From NCBI RefSeq assembly GCF_019649055.1, contig NW_026570269.1, forward strand, positions 62,001 through 126,000: a stretch of DNA of 64,000 nt, in the 5' to 3' direction. Positions 46,819 through 54,835 of the stretch are shown here, in pieces. The notes beneath the pieces were generated by a model. That model did no database searches. It saw only the letters and a list, made by a program, of their open reading frames with translations, and had not been told where the DNA came from. The position numbers were made by a program, and so were the translations under genes. Source of the DNA: Paramacrobiotus metropolitanus. Its lineage: Eukaryota > Tardigrada > Eutardigrada > Parachela > Macrobiotidae. Every line of letters begins with the position of its first letter. Position 1 is the first letter of the stretch.

Positions 46819-48164
46819 GGTGCAAAATCAAAGATAACCTGACGGTTGTTGTTAATTTCGATCACGTTATCGAACACCAACATGGCTACACACACCGCAT
46901 TTTCTTCTAAACCTTTGGCGAATTTCATATGTATATTCAAATTCCCATGGCGGGACAGGGACATTGCCCCTCGTCCTGTGTGTCCACGCGTAAAATCAAA
47001 TCCGTACAGGCAGAATCCACCCTTGTTGTACTGTTCACGGTCTATTGGCAATTCACCCGCTCCCTCGTTGAGACGTTCAAGTGTATCCAACAGACCTTCA
47101 TAGCCTTGTATCGAACTGCCCTTCTCGTAATTTAGATTGTAGCCTTGTGTGGGAAACAGTTGGCCGTCAATCTCGGCCACGATATTGGTCAAGTTGAAAT
47201 GTGTAAAGTTAAATGGGGATGATCCGTATTCACCAGCAAACGATCGGCTCGGTACAATGCCAAAAATCATTATTTTCGGCAGCTGACCCATAACAATATT
47301 GGACCAAACAGCTTGTTGCTGACCAAGAATCAATGTATGTTCACGCATTACCACACGCTCAATGTGATATTTTGAAGTGGTGCTGAGTAGTTCTTTGCTC
47401 AAGGCGGTAAAATAATCCGGAGAAGGTTCATATTTTCTTACTTGCAAGCGCGGATTTCTGATAGCCACCATTTTCGGGGCGTTGCTATCACTGTCAGCAA
47501 CAAAAACCACTTCGTTCTTGTTCCGCACCAACTTAATTGTGAGCTCGACTCCGGGCAAGAGTGGCTTATCTTGTTGAAACAGGTCACAGTGAAGTTTGCC
47601 TGACAACTGCAACGGTTTCATATTCTGTAGCCAATCCCGTCTTTTGTTTGACCCATCGCTACAGAAACGATTCACTTTTGTTGTTGCATCTGTAACATGA
47701 CCAGGCTTTTTCTCCCAGTTATTATCCAATACAAATCCCGATAGGGTAAGTTGTGATTTTTGAGCTTGATCCGTAAAACCGAGCAATGATTCTAGGTATG
47801 CACGATAGCGATACAACGTGCTTGTATCCGTGACATTCCGACCACCGATGGTAACAGTAACCGAATGGAACAGGCTGTGCAGAATGTTGTTAACTGGTGC
47901 CAAGCAGTCCGAATCTTTCAAATCTGCGCCGTCTTTATTCGTAACGTGCAAGTCGCATTTAAATCTAATATCCGCCAAGCTCACTAATTCGCTCAGAGAG
48001 GGCGCAATAGTGAAAACAATATCGTTTGCTGAGTCAAATGTCGCTTGAGCTGGTCCAATATCGTAATCCTTTGTGTTCCATCTCTCTGTCAGCGTTGCCG
48101 GTAAGTAAAAGAGATGGTTTTCCAGAAGCATCGAAGGCTCCGAATTTGCTTCAATCATCGCCAT
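46815..48164 (-). CDS. Major capsid protein (double jelly roll)
   Basis: 449 residues from the ATG at 48164; an in-frame TTG lies 12 bases upstream. The N-terminus, then APVNNILHSLFHSVTVTIGG followed by YRYRAYLESLLGF, is the hallmark region of Polinton double-jelly-roll capsid proteins. Later strands include LPGVELTIKLVRN and IFGIVPSRSFAGEYGSSPFNF; FCLYGFDF and a hydrophobic VCVAMLVFDNVIEI end the second jelly roll. It overlaps the protease by ATGA and starts 8 nt after the basic protein gene. Forms trimers in the icosahedral shell. No frame break. Confidence 0.92.
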   Translation of the reverse strand: MAMIEANSEPSMLLENHLFYLPATLTERWNTKDYDIGPAQATFDSANDIVFTIAPSLSELVSLADIRFKCDLHVTNKDGADLKDSDCLAPVNNILHSLFHSVTVTIGGRNVTDTSTLYRYRAYLESLLGFTDQAQKSQLTLSGFVLDNNWEKKPGHVTDATTKVNRFCSDGSNKRRDWLQNMKPLQLSGKLHCDLFQQDKPLLPGVELTIKLVRNKNEVVFVADSDSNAPKMVAIRNPRLQVRKYEPSPDYFTALSKELLSTTSKYHIERVVMREHTLILGQQQAVWSNIVMGQLPKIMIFGIVPSRSFAGEYGSSPFNFTHFNLTNIVAEIDGQLFPTQGYNLNYEKGSSIQGYEGLLDTLERLNEGAGELPIDREQYNKGGFCLYGFDFTRGHTGRGAMSLSRHGNLNIHMKFAKGLEENAVCVAMLVFDNVIEINNNRQVIFDFAP

Positions 48165-48172
48165 TATTGTCG

Positions 48173-48625
48173 TCAAAATCTGTTGGCGATTGCGTCGATG
48201 GCTAACTGTCGCTTGGTTCGTTTTCTTGTCCCTTTACGTTTAGTCACGTGTTTTGCTTGTCTGCGAGTTTTGACCTTGTGTCCTTGCACTCGTTGTCGTC
48301 GTCGTCGTTTACGTCCTCCCTTAATGCCCATTTCTTCGCCTGCGGACTCTTTAAGCTTTTTGTTAACTTTCTCCACGGCTGTGTCTATGACTGACTCCAC
48401 TGCTTTAGAAGCAACTGTCTTCATATGAGGTTGTGCTTTGGTTACAAGGCTTGAAATGTAAGGTGCAGCTTTGCTAAATAGACCTTTAGCAAATCCAATC
48501 ACCCGTCCCCAAAAGCTGCCACCAATAACTGGGGCGCCTCGGTATTTTGGCATACCAAAGCCATGCTGTTTGGCAAATAAATCTGTGTAGCGAGATTCGC
48601 TGAAATGGTGCTCTTTCAATACCAT
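48173..48625 (-). CDS. Basic virion core/pVI-like protein
   Basis: 150 residues. Starts two bases after the penton stop. An early amphipathic, glycine-flanked segment (GGSFWGRVIGFAKGLF) is followed by helices and then an extremely basic C-terminal third (GGRKRRRRQRVQGHKVKTRR). An amphipathic helix plus basic DNA-binding tail between penton and hexon recalls adenovirus pVI or core proteins; the assignment is by position and composition only. Confidence 0.65.
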   Translation of the reverse strand: MVLKEHHFSESRYTDLFAKQHGFGMPKYRGAPVIGGSFWGRVIGFAKGLFSKAAPYISSLVTKAQPHMKTVASKAVESVIDTAVEKVNKKLKESAGEEMGIKGGRKRRRRQRVQGHKVKTRRQAKHVTKRKGTRKRTKRQLAIDAIANRF

Positions 48626-48627
48626 GG

Positions 48628-49467
48628 TTAATATCTTTTTGGTCTGAAATGTAATTTAATCACTGCTACTCCGCTATGAAATCGTATTTCTTCTCCTCTG
48701 TCGTCAGTCACTTCAATCTCCACTGTGCTAAATGTCTGTTTTTGAACAGGCAAGTAATGCGGATTCTCGAAACGCAGAACAGTACCATCGTACGAACTAG
48801 CTTCGGTACACAGTGTGCGCAGAACAGGAACCATTGCATCCCCTACGAGTTGATATTCCACTAAATCACAGTAAATGTTCACAATGCGACAATGTTTGGG
48901 TGGACGTAACACGAAAGGTTCTTTTTCAATCCCCATATAAGGATAGTTATTGTGTAATCCTAGGGCACGTGTATACTCCGCTCCTTCAAATATAACTTGA
49001 CTGTCACCGCGCACGAATAGCTGTCCATGATCTCCTTGAATTTTGATGGCTGCAAAAGGGAGTTTTTCATACTGCTTTTTTTCGTCTTCCGTTGTTTGGG
49101 GTAAATCCCTAGGCTCTCTGTTAATCAAGTCGTGGTGGCTGTAGCGAAAGTCCAGATCGCGAGCGAAACGCGGATTGTATGTGAGCATTTCGTTTACGCT
49201 ACTGATTAAATCATATTCATCTCTATAGAATAATTTCCTTGGCAGCGTACGCACTTCAAACGTCGGCAAATATGGTTTGCTTATCCCAACCTTTAGATCT
49301 GACTGAAAACGCATTTCCATCGGCGGGAGAATTAGTTCAGAAAGTCCAACCTCCCATTCTCCGTCCAAGTCAATTGAACGGATAAGTTGTGTCGTATAGC
49401 AGCCAGGACGATTATCCGGGAATATTGTCTTGGATGCAGAACTTGGTAATGACATGTAAAAACTCAT
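48628..49467 (-). CDS. Penton / minor capsid protein (single jelly roll)
   Basis: 279 residues; the ATG overlaps the end of the integrase-chromodomain frame (ATGA, 49464-49467). The opening MSFYMSLPSSAS and IDLDGEWEVGLSELILPP are the signature of Polinton penton proteins. Beta-rich throughout, ending in RFHSGVAVIKLHFRPKRY. Forms the vertex capsomers. No break seen. Confidence 0.9.
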   Translation of the reverse strand: MSFYMSLPSSASKTIFPDNRPGCYTTQLIRSIDLDGEWEVGLSELILPPMEMRFQSDLKVGISKPYLPTFEVRTLPRKLFYRDEYDLISSVNEMLTYNPRFARDLDFRYSHHDLINREPRDLPQTTEDEKKQYEKLPFAAIKIQGDHGQLFVRGDSQVIFEGAEYTRALGLHNNYPYMGIEKEPFVLRPPKHCRIVNIYCDLVEYQLVGDAMVPVLRTLCTEASSYDGTVLRFENPHYLPVQKQTFSTVEIEVTDDRGEEIRFHSGVAVIKLHFRPKRY

Positions 49468-50538
49468 TTTAGATTATCTTTGTCCTCCCAGGAATCATAA
49501 GCTGGTCCGTAACCATACCATCGCACGAGATATTGTTCCTTTCCCTTCTGCTTTCTCGTCCTTAATATGCGTGATATTTTATGACCTGTTCGTTCAGTCA
49601 GAATAAATTTCGACAGCTCTTGACCATAGAACAAGCCGTCAACCTCTTCACCTGACAAATCTTCAACTGCATACAACCACTGCTTTCCCTTTCTTAATAA
49701 CTTTTATCACTTTGAAAAGCTCCTCCGTGTAGTTTGTTTCATATCCTTTCTCAAACGTAAGCTTCTTTTTGGCAAGTCGCACATAATCTCCAACAGCAAA
49801 ACCAGGAGGTTTAATTGTATCCATTTCATCTTCCTCAAGCATTTTACCCCGTATCACGCGAGCTTTTTGCACGTCCACTTCACTTGGCGCAAAACCGGTA
49901 GCAGAGTGCACGCTATTATTATATGCTGTGACCACATCGTCCAGCACGTCCAGGTATCGGTATGTCTGTTTCTCTGTCATGTAAACGTAAAGTCTGTCCT
50001 TGAGTGTTCTGTTGAAGCGCTCCACCATTGCACACTTTATGTCATCGTTCTTTGTGGTAAAGAAAGTAACTCCACAGTCGCGAAGAAAATCTCTCACTAC
50101 CTTGGCTGTAAATTCCTTTCCATTATCGCTCTGACACCGCAGCGGTGGTGTACGTAAGTCTCTGTAGATTGTTTCCAACGCTCGAACAATCTCACTTGGT
50201 TTCTTTGATTTCACAGGAATGGCCCATGCATATCGCGAAAAACAGTCAATGCATGTTAACAGATACTTTACTCCGTCGTTCTCTTTGTGAAATTTCTGCA
50301 TATCGGCAAGATCAATTTGATGTTGATCGTTTACACCGACACAGATAATTTTTCTCCGTTTGAATTTTGAGCGGTACGGTCGATGCTCGGTATAGGTGTC
50401 TTTTGACTGCAAGTATCGTTCAACTTGATCTTTTGTAAAGCCGTGTTTACTGGCTTCCGTGTAAAGACGTTCCACTCCTCCCAAACTGCCCGGATTGGAG
50501 GGATCCAAATATAGATCATCCAGGAAACCATTATGCAT
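49464..50538 (-). CDS. Retrovirus-like DDE integrase with C-terminal chromodomain
   Basis: The start is the ATG at 50538, which overlaps the stop of the Pro-rich gene (ATGCATAA); the open frame continues upstream but inside that gene. The N-terminal part has DPSNPGSLGGVERLY. The catalytic core has all three acidic residues: D in QIDLADM, D in QSDNGKEF and E in MVERFNRTLKDRL. After the SH3-like region (GDYVRLAKKKLTF) the frame breaks by one base near 49683, in AAAGGGAAAGC, and continues as DLSGEEVDGLFYGQEL and a chromodomain (RILRTRKQKGKEQYLVRWYGYG....SWE). The chromodomain may guide integration to modified histones. The 6-bp duplication fits this enzyme. Confidence 0.92.
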
Positions 50539-51691
50539 AAGAGATCCAACCACTACCTGTCTGATGCTGTGTTTTATGTTTCTTTGTTGGAGGCTGATTA
50601 TCGTTTCTTGCTTTCTTGCTGCGTGCTGTAAACATTTCATCGGGCTTGTATAAGATTGCCGGGACCGAAATTTTATTTGGCGCCCTATATGTCAATGCTG
50701 GCTTGGTAGCTGGTGCTGGCAAACTGGCTTGCTCATATTTAAGTGCTTTTCTGGCCGCAGGTGCTGGCAAACGGGCTTGCTCATATGTAAGTGATTTTCT
50801 GGCAGCAGGTGCTGCAATTCTAGGCTGCACATAAGTCAAAGCCTCCAGTTGGTGAGACGCCGGCAATTGTGGCTGCGCATATGTGATTGCTTTTCGACTT
50901 GCACTGCTGGGCAACTGCGGCTGCTCGTGCGTTAAAGACGGTACTGCGGCTGCGGGAGCTAATGCATACGAAGATGATAAATCATCATCGCTGTCCGGCC
51001 ATTCTACATTTGGTACAGACGTGTTGTCAGCCAAAGCCAATGTAGGCGAAGGACTGCGTATTTCCCAGTACGGATTGCCAGCTGGAAGCAATGGAGGATT
51101 CTGATACACCAGCTGCGGATTTTGATTGCCGTATGTGATGGCAGGCAATGCAGGTCCTTTGGTAATCGTAGACACATTTGGATGACGCATTGTACTGGCT
51201 GCATTTTTCGCACGGTTCTGCTTAGATATCCGCTTATTTTTAGGTTGAGGTTTATAAACATGCCGCACAACAGACTTGCCCGGTGCACTGATATACTGCG
51301 GGACTGGAACAGGATAATAAACAGGATCCTTTTCGATGTAATGAACTGTTGGCTGTATAGGGTCCGATTGTGTTTGACTGTCTGCCATGAAAGGTTTGGG
51401 CGCAGCAACATATTCAAATAGCGGTGCGGTATCCACTTGTGCTGCGTGATCATAAGTAACACGTGAACTAGCTGGCACAGGCGGAATATCTGCATGGTTT
51501 GGGGTTTGTACAAATGTCTGCGGCATTGGATTTGATGAATCAACAAGTTTGTGTTCGGCACTGGTCTTTGGACCTTGTGTTAAATGCCTCTCAATCTCAC
51601 TGCTAATTTGATAGGCCTTTGTCCATGGTGTTGGACACGGTTTCATCACCGTATTGTATTCGCTCTCCGGTACGAGCACGAATGTCTTCAT
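50531..51691 (-). CDS. Pro/Ala-rich repeat protein of unknown function
   Basis: 386 residues. The N-terminus (MKTFVLVPESEYNTVMKP) recalls small proteins that precede the integrase in other Polintons. The middle is Pro/Tyr/Gln-rich. Between about residues 240 and 345 there are five or six imperfect 18-20-residue repeats of the form LTYEQxxLPAPAxRKA. The C-terminus is basic (KKARNDNQPPTKKHK). ATGA overlap with the pX-like gene upstream. Possibly a virion or scaffold protein; not recognised. Confidence 0.7.
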   Translation of the reverse strand: MKTFVLVPESEYNTVMKPCPTPWTKAYQISSEIERHLTQGPKTSAEHKLVDSSNPMPQTFVQTPNHADIPPVPASSRVTYDHAAQVDTAPLFEYVAAPKPFMADSQTQSDPIQPTVHYIEKDPVYYPVPVPQYISAPGKSVVRHVYKPQPKNKRISKQNRAKNAASTMRHPNVSTITKGPALPAITYGNQNPQLVYQNPPLLPAGNPYWEIRSPSPTLALADNTSVPNVEWPDSDDDLSSSYALAPAAAVPSLTHEQPQLPSSASRKAITYAQPQLPASHQLEALTYVQPRIAAPAARKSLTYEQARLPAPAARKALKYEQASLPAPATKPALTYRAPNKISVPAILYKPDEMFTARSKKARNDNQPPTKKHKTQHQTGSGWISYA

Positions 51692-52008
51692 TTTGCTATG
51701 AATGTAGATAATAGCGTTCCTAAAATTGGCAATAAAGCACCGAGAAATCCACCTCTTTGCTGTAAAATCTGCTGTTTTCGTTTTCGCGGCGTATCACGGC
51801 TGGCCAGTCGCTTAATGCTTGTTGCATACTTTCTCGCTTGCTGGAGTTGTGATTTGCTTAGACCACTTGGATTCTTCAACAGATTCAAACATGCCTCTTC
51901 CATGGCATTGACTTGTTTCTTTGTGCAATGTGCAAAAAAGCCTCTACGCTGAATGGGTGACATAGCTTGCAGCGCTCGCACTATGTCAAAGATTTCACTT
52001 GGATTCAT
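51688..52008 (-). CDS. Adenovirus pX-like core protein
   Basis: 106 residues, linked by ATGA overlaps on both sides. Helical, basic (RDTPRKRKQQ), ending RGGFLGALLPILGTLLSTF. A basic stretch followed by Arg-Gly-Gly and a hydrophobic, Pro-containing tail is the pattern of adenovirus and adintovirus pX (mu) precursors, which condense DNA in the virion. The gene position next to the packaging ATPase is also usual for these elements. Confidence 0.75.
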   Translation of the reverse strand: MNPSEIFDIVRALQAMSPIQRRGFFAHCTKKQVNAMEEACLNLLKNPSGLSKSQLQQARKYATSIKRLASRDTPRKRKQQILQQRGGFLGALLPILGTLLSTFIAK

Positions 52009-52634
52009 TCTGTATAAATGCGTCGATGAGCAAAAATATGTGATTGAAGTCGCAAGTTGTCCGGAGTTTCAGGTCGTAAATTTACAATCAAATAGCCGTA
52101 CTGTTCCTTAATGGCCTTTTTGTACGCATTTTCCAAATGTTTCATTCCTAGTTGTCGACTCAGCACACGTATTTGCTGGATGTCTCTCACACTTTTGAAC
52201 AAAATCAAGTACTGGGCATTCAAAGCAATGTCGCGCATGCTTTTCCCTTGTTTGAACAAGTTCTGCGATATAAATACAGCAGTGATGTTCTTGTGGTGCA
52301 CATCTCGCGTGAAAAGTGTTGAGGCTTTTACATTGTTGGCTAATTCTTCCATTAGATCGTCAAGTATTAGTAACGTTGGGACATTTGGGTTGAAAAATCC
52401 ATCATCGAACAGTTTGTTATAGTCAGAGACTAATTCAATTGACGAAGGAAATTCTTTGAACAAATTCTGCCAAGTTCCGTACGCGTATACTATACGTTTC
52501 GGACAAGGGTAAAAGTGTGCATGCGGTGCTTTAAGTAACTCCATTATCAAAGTGGATTTACCAGACATTGTTGGGCCGCACACATACACCGAGCATGGTG
52601 TTTTGAAGCGAAAATCAAAATTTACACGTTCCAT
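52005..52634 (-). CDS. Genome-packaging ATPase (FtsK/HerA, A32-like)
   Basis: 209 residues. Walker A is GPTMSGKST (residue about 20), Walker B LLILDDLM (about 88), and the sensor strand AVFISQN (about 119). Size and motif spacing fit Polinton/adenovirus IVa2-type and vaccinia A32-type packaging motors, which pump DNA into the capsid. It heads the overlapping gene cluster that runs to 45900, and the shared upstream block (52735-52765) lies about 100-130 bp before its ATG. Confidence 0.93.
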   Translation of the reverse strand: MERVNFDFRFKTPCSVYVCGPTMSGKSTLIMELLKAPHAHFYPCPKRIVYAYGTWQNLFKEFPSSIELVSDYNKLFDDGFFNPNVPTLLILDDLMEELANNVKASTLFTRDVHHKNITAVFISQNLFKQGKSMRDIALNAQYLILFKSVRDIQQIRVLSRQLGMKHLENAYKKAIKEQYGYLIVNLRPETPDNLRLQSHIFAHRRIYTE

Positions 52635-52734
52635 TTTCCCAAAAACAGTATTTTAATGGTTGCATGTGATTCAGATTTGTAGAATGGCTTAATGAGCAAA
52701 TTCCCAAAACAGCAGTAGATTCAACCTGGCCGCA

Positions 52735-52765
52735 GACAAGTTAAAACTACCACCGATTTGGAGCA
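52735..52765 (-). promoter_or_regulatory. Shared upstream block, copy B
   Basis: GACAAGTTAA then ATTTGGAGCA at the same offset as in copies A and C. A CCCAAAA box lies 32 bp away at 52703-52709, and T-rich sequence follows at 52776-52800. Precedes the packaging-ATPase-headed cluster. Confidence 0.7.
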
Positions 52766-52983
52766 TTCAGCTCTCTTTTTTTAACATTTTTTCAGGATAA
52801 AAACGGGAGTTTTTTGTATTAGAAAATTGCGTTCAATAAACTACCAAAATTGCAATCGGAAAAGTGCAAGGAAAGTCACATTATTACATGCAAAGTCTAT
52901 GGAAAAAGCAAATCGAAAAACTACAAGTTTGCGACATAAAAAACTACGCAAAAGTATGAACAGCGCACATCGAATCAGTACAT

Positions 52984-53981
52984 TTAGAAGATGTCTTCTG
53001 GCCAAGTAAAGGCATCACTTGATCTGTTTGGACAATGTGCAACTAATTTCTCGCACTGTGTTAGAGTGAATACGGGTTCTTCCAACTTCTCCTCGTGCTC
53101 CATGGCGACTTGGTCAGTTTCTTTGGAATCCTTTCCCCACTGTGCAACCAATTTATCGCACTGTGTCAACGTAAGGGCGGGCTCCTCTTCTCCACACTTC
53201 TCAATTGCCTGCAGCCATTCTTCCATGTCGTTGCACTTCTCCTGCTGTACTGTTTGGCTTACATCAATCTTTTGGGGAATGGTTCGTTTTCGCTTTCGGG
53301 GTGTGGTCTGTGTGCCTTGACTAACTGTTGTGCGGCCCTCTGATTCACGCATCATCTCTGCTTCCAAGACTCGCACGAATTCATCAATGTCAGAATTGAT
53401 GGATTTGCGCTTCTTGCGCACGGCACTTACATCGAAGTCAGGAGACGGCGGTGGATTGGATGGCAGTGTGGCTCGAAGACGGTCAATGCAAATATCCACT
53501 GCTTTCACACTCTTGGCGCCTAGGATCGTACATTTTCCGGAACTAAAAACTTTCACGGTTATACCCAAATCGGCGTATCGCATTTTGCCGCGTCAAACAA
53601 CTCCGGTTCATAATACAACTTCTGTGCTTTCGCGAACTTATACAAGTTGATCGGATGCTGATGGTCGTACGTAGCCATAATATTCGCAGTGCGCTTGCTA
53701 ACGACATTGGCAGTATAGCCAAGATGTGTTAAACGGAACCGGTATCGCTTCAACAATGTGCGTACTTCTTTCTCTGAAGTGCCGCCATTGATGATTGCTT
53801 TGCCTGAACTGAAAACTTGACAATAGCTACCATCATAGGATGTCAGATTAAGCGCCTTAAAATCCTTCACAGATGTACACTTGGTGGACGATGCAATTTT
53901 CTGCAGATCAAACTTGCAGTCAAAGACAACAACGGTTATGAAGTGGTGAATCATTTTTACGCAAAGCAGGAAAACCGACAA
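52984..53981 (-). CDS. TATA-binding-protein homolog with charged C-terminal extension
   Basis: Two overlapping frames together encode both halves of a TBP saddle. The first (53981 to 53559) has CKFDLQKIAS, VFSSGKAIINGGTSEKEV, HLGYTANVV, a segment like the inter-repeat helix, and YYEPELF. The second (from 53583) continues with a strand and VFSSGKCTILGAKSVKAV. The duplicated FSSGK...GAKS elements and the YEPELF linker are TBP hallmarks. A single-base break in GGCAAAATGCG near 53587 separates the halves. The second frame goes on for about 160 residues with a basic patch (PRKRKRTIPQK) and two copies of LTLTQC(D/E)KLVA. TBP recruits the transcription apparatus to promoters; here it could direct the host polymerase to element promoters (inference). 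Strongly diverged from cellular TBP. Confidence 0.88.
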
Positions 53982-54180
53982 TGGACTAAAACTGATGTCT
54001 GATGCCCTGCTTCATGGTCATTTTATACGTTTTACCCGATCGTTCCTACCACTGAACGATAGTTGGAATTTCCGTTCGCAGTTAACCAATCCAAAAGCAG
54101 ACTACGCCTATTTGAGAATTCCGGAATTTTCCCGTTTTCAGAGTGCTACCCAAAACCACGTTACTTTCAGCTTGGCCGTA

Positions 54181-54211
54181 GACAAGCTAAAAATAACGCA
54201 GATTTGGGGCA
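54181..54211 (-). promoter_or_regulatory. Shared upstream block, copy C
   Basis: GACAAGCTAA then ATTTGGGGCA at identical spacing. A CCCAAAA box lies 32 bp away (54149-54155), and a run of 24 T at 54218-54241 abuts it. Precedes the TBP-homolog gene by about 200 bp. Confidence 0.7.
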
Positions 54212-54262
54212 ACGCCCTTTTTTTTTTTTTTTTTTTTTTTTCTAATTAAGCACATGAACTAT

Positions 54263-54694
54263 TTAAGCTTTAGGAACGAGTTGACTGAGTAACTTGCACA
54301 CACTTCGGAAATTCCGGTAGCCCAGCATGATTGAGGCCCCTTCAAGGGAGATGGAAATCGTGCGTCCAAAAGCGGTATGGTAAGCCAACTTGATGTCGAT
54401 GACAGCATCGTCAGCATCCTTAACATGTGTATACTTCGGGGATTGTCCAATGCATGCTGCATCCAAACCATGTCGGATTTTTCCTTCTTTCAGCAATAGG
54501 AGAAGATTGTTGATAGCGGGTAAGTCCAGTATGATGCCCTTCTGTCTGGCAGTCATGAGTCCATCAGAGGCAGGGCTGCGGGCCAGAAGGACAGTGTTGC
54601 CGATAGTATCGTACCACAGTGAAGATTTGCTGGTGATCTCGTAACACTTGACGTTTCCGTCCTGAAACTGATACTTGAGCTCGGGGAAATCCAT
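54263..54694 (-). CDS. Accessory protein, related-family member 4
   Basis: 143 residues, ATG at 54692-54694. Segments CYEITSKSSLWYDTIG, TVLLARSPASDG, ARQKGIILDLPAINNLLLLL and the end YRNFRSVCKLLSQLV follow the same order as in the genes at 44120, 44692 and 45285. ARQKGIIL matches AKRTGITL of the 44120 protein. Function unknown. Its stop is followed within about 22 bp by the 24-base A-tract (coding strand). Confidence 0.65.
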   Translation of the reverse strand: MDFPELKYQFQDGNVKCYEITSKSSLWYDTIGNTVLLARSPASDGLMTARQKGIILDLPAINNLLLLLKEGKIRHGLDAACIGQSPKYTHVKDADDAVIDIKLAYHTAFGRTISISLEGASIMLGYRNFRSVCKLLSQLVPKA

Positions 54695-54835
54695 TGTAAA
54701 CGGAGAATTCAGTATTGTTAACTGCTAGCAGTGCAAAAATGAAGCAAGTGTGAACTTTCATCGACTAAAACACCGTGCAAGATAATGCTTAACATGCATC
54801 CGTCATATTTACTTCTGCTTATAGGAATAGCATAA

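Noticed and set aside
46815-48176. 4-nt overlap between the basic protein and the capsid gene
   Set aside because: It would require a TTG start; the first ATG (48164) leaves an 8-nt gap.
50539-50640. Integrase start at 50640
   Set aside because: That extension lies within the Pro-rich gene; the ATG at 50538 gives the standard N-terminus and the local overlap pattern.
53559-53583. Programmed -1 frameshift in the TBP homolog
   Set aside because: The junction GGCAAAATGCG lacks a canonical slippery heptamer, and similar breaks occur in unrelated genes of the window; an indel is simpler.
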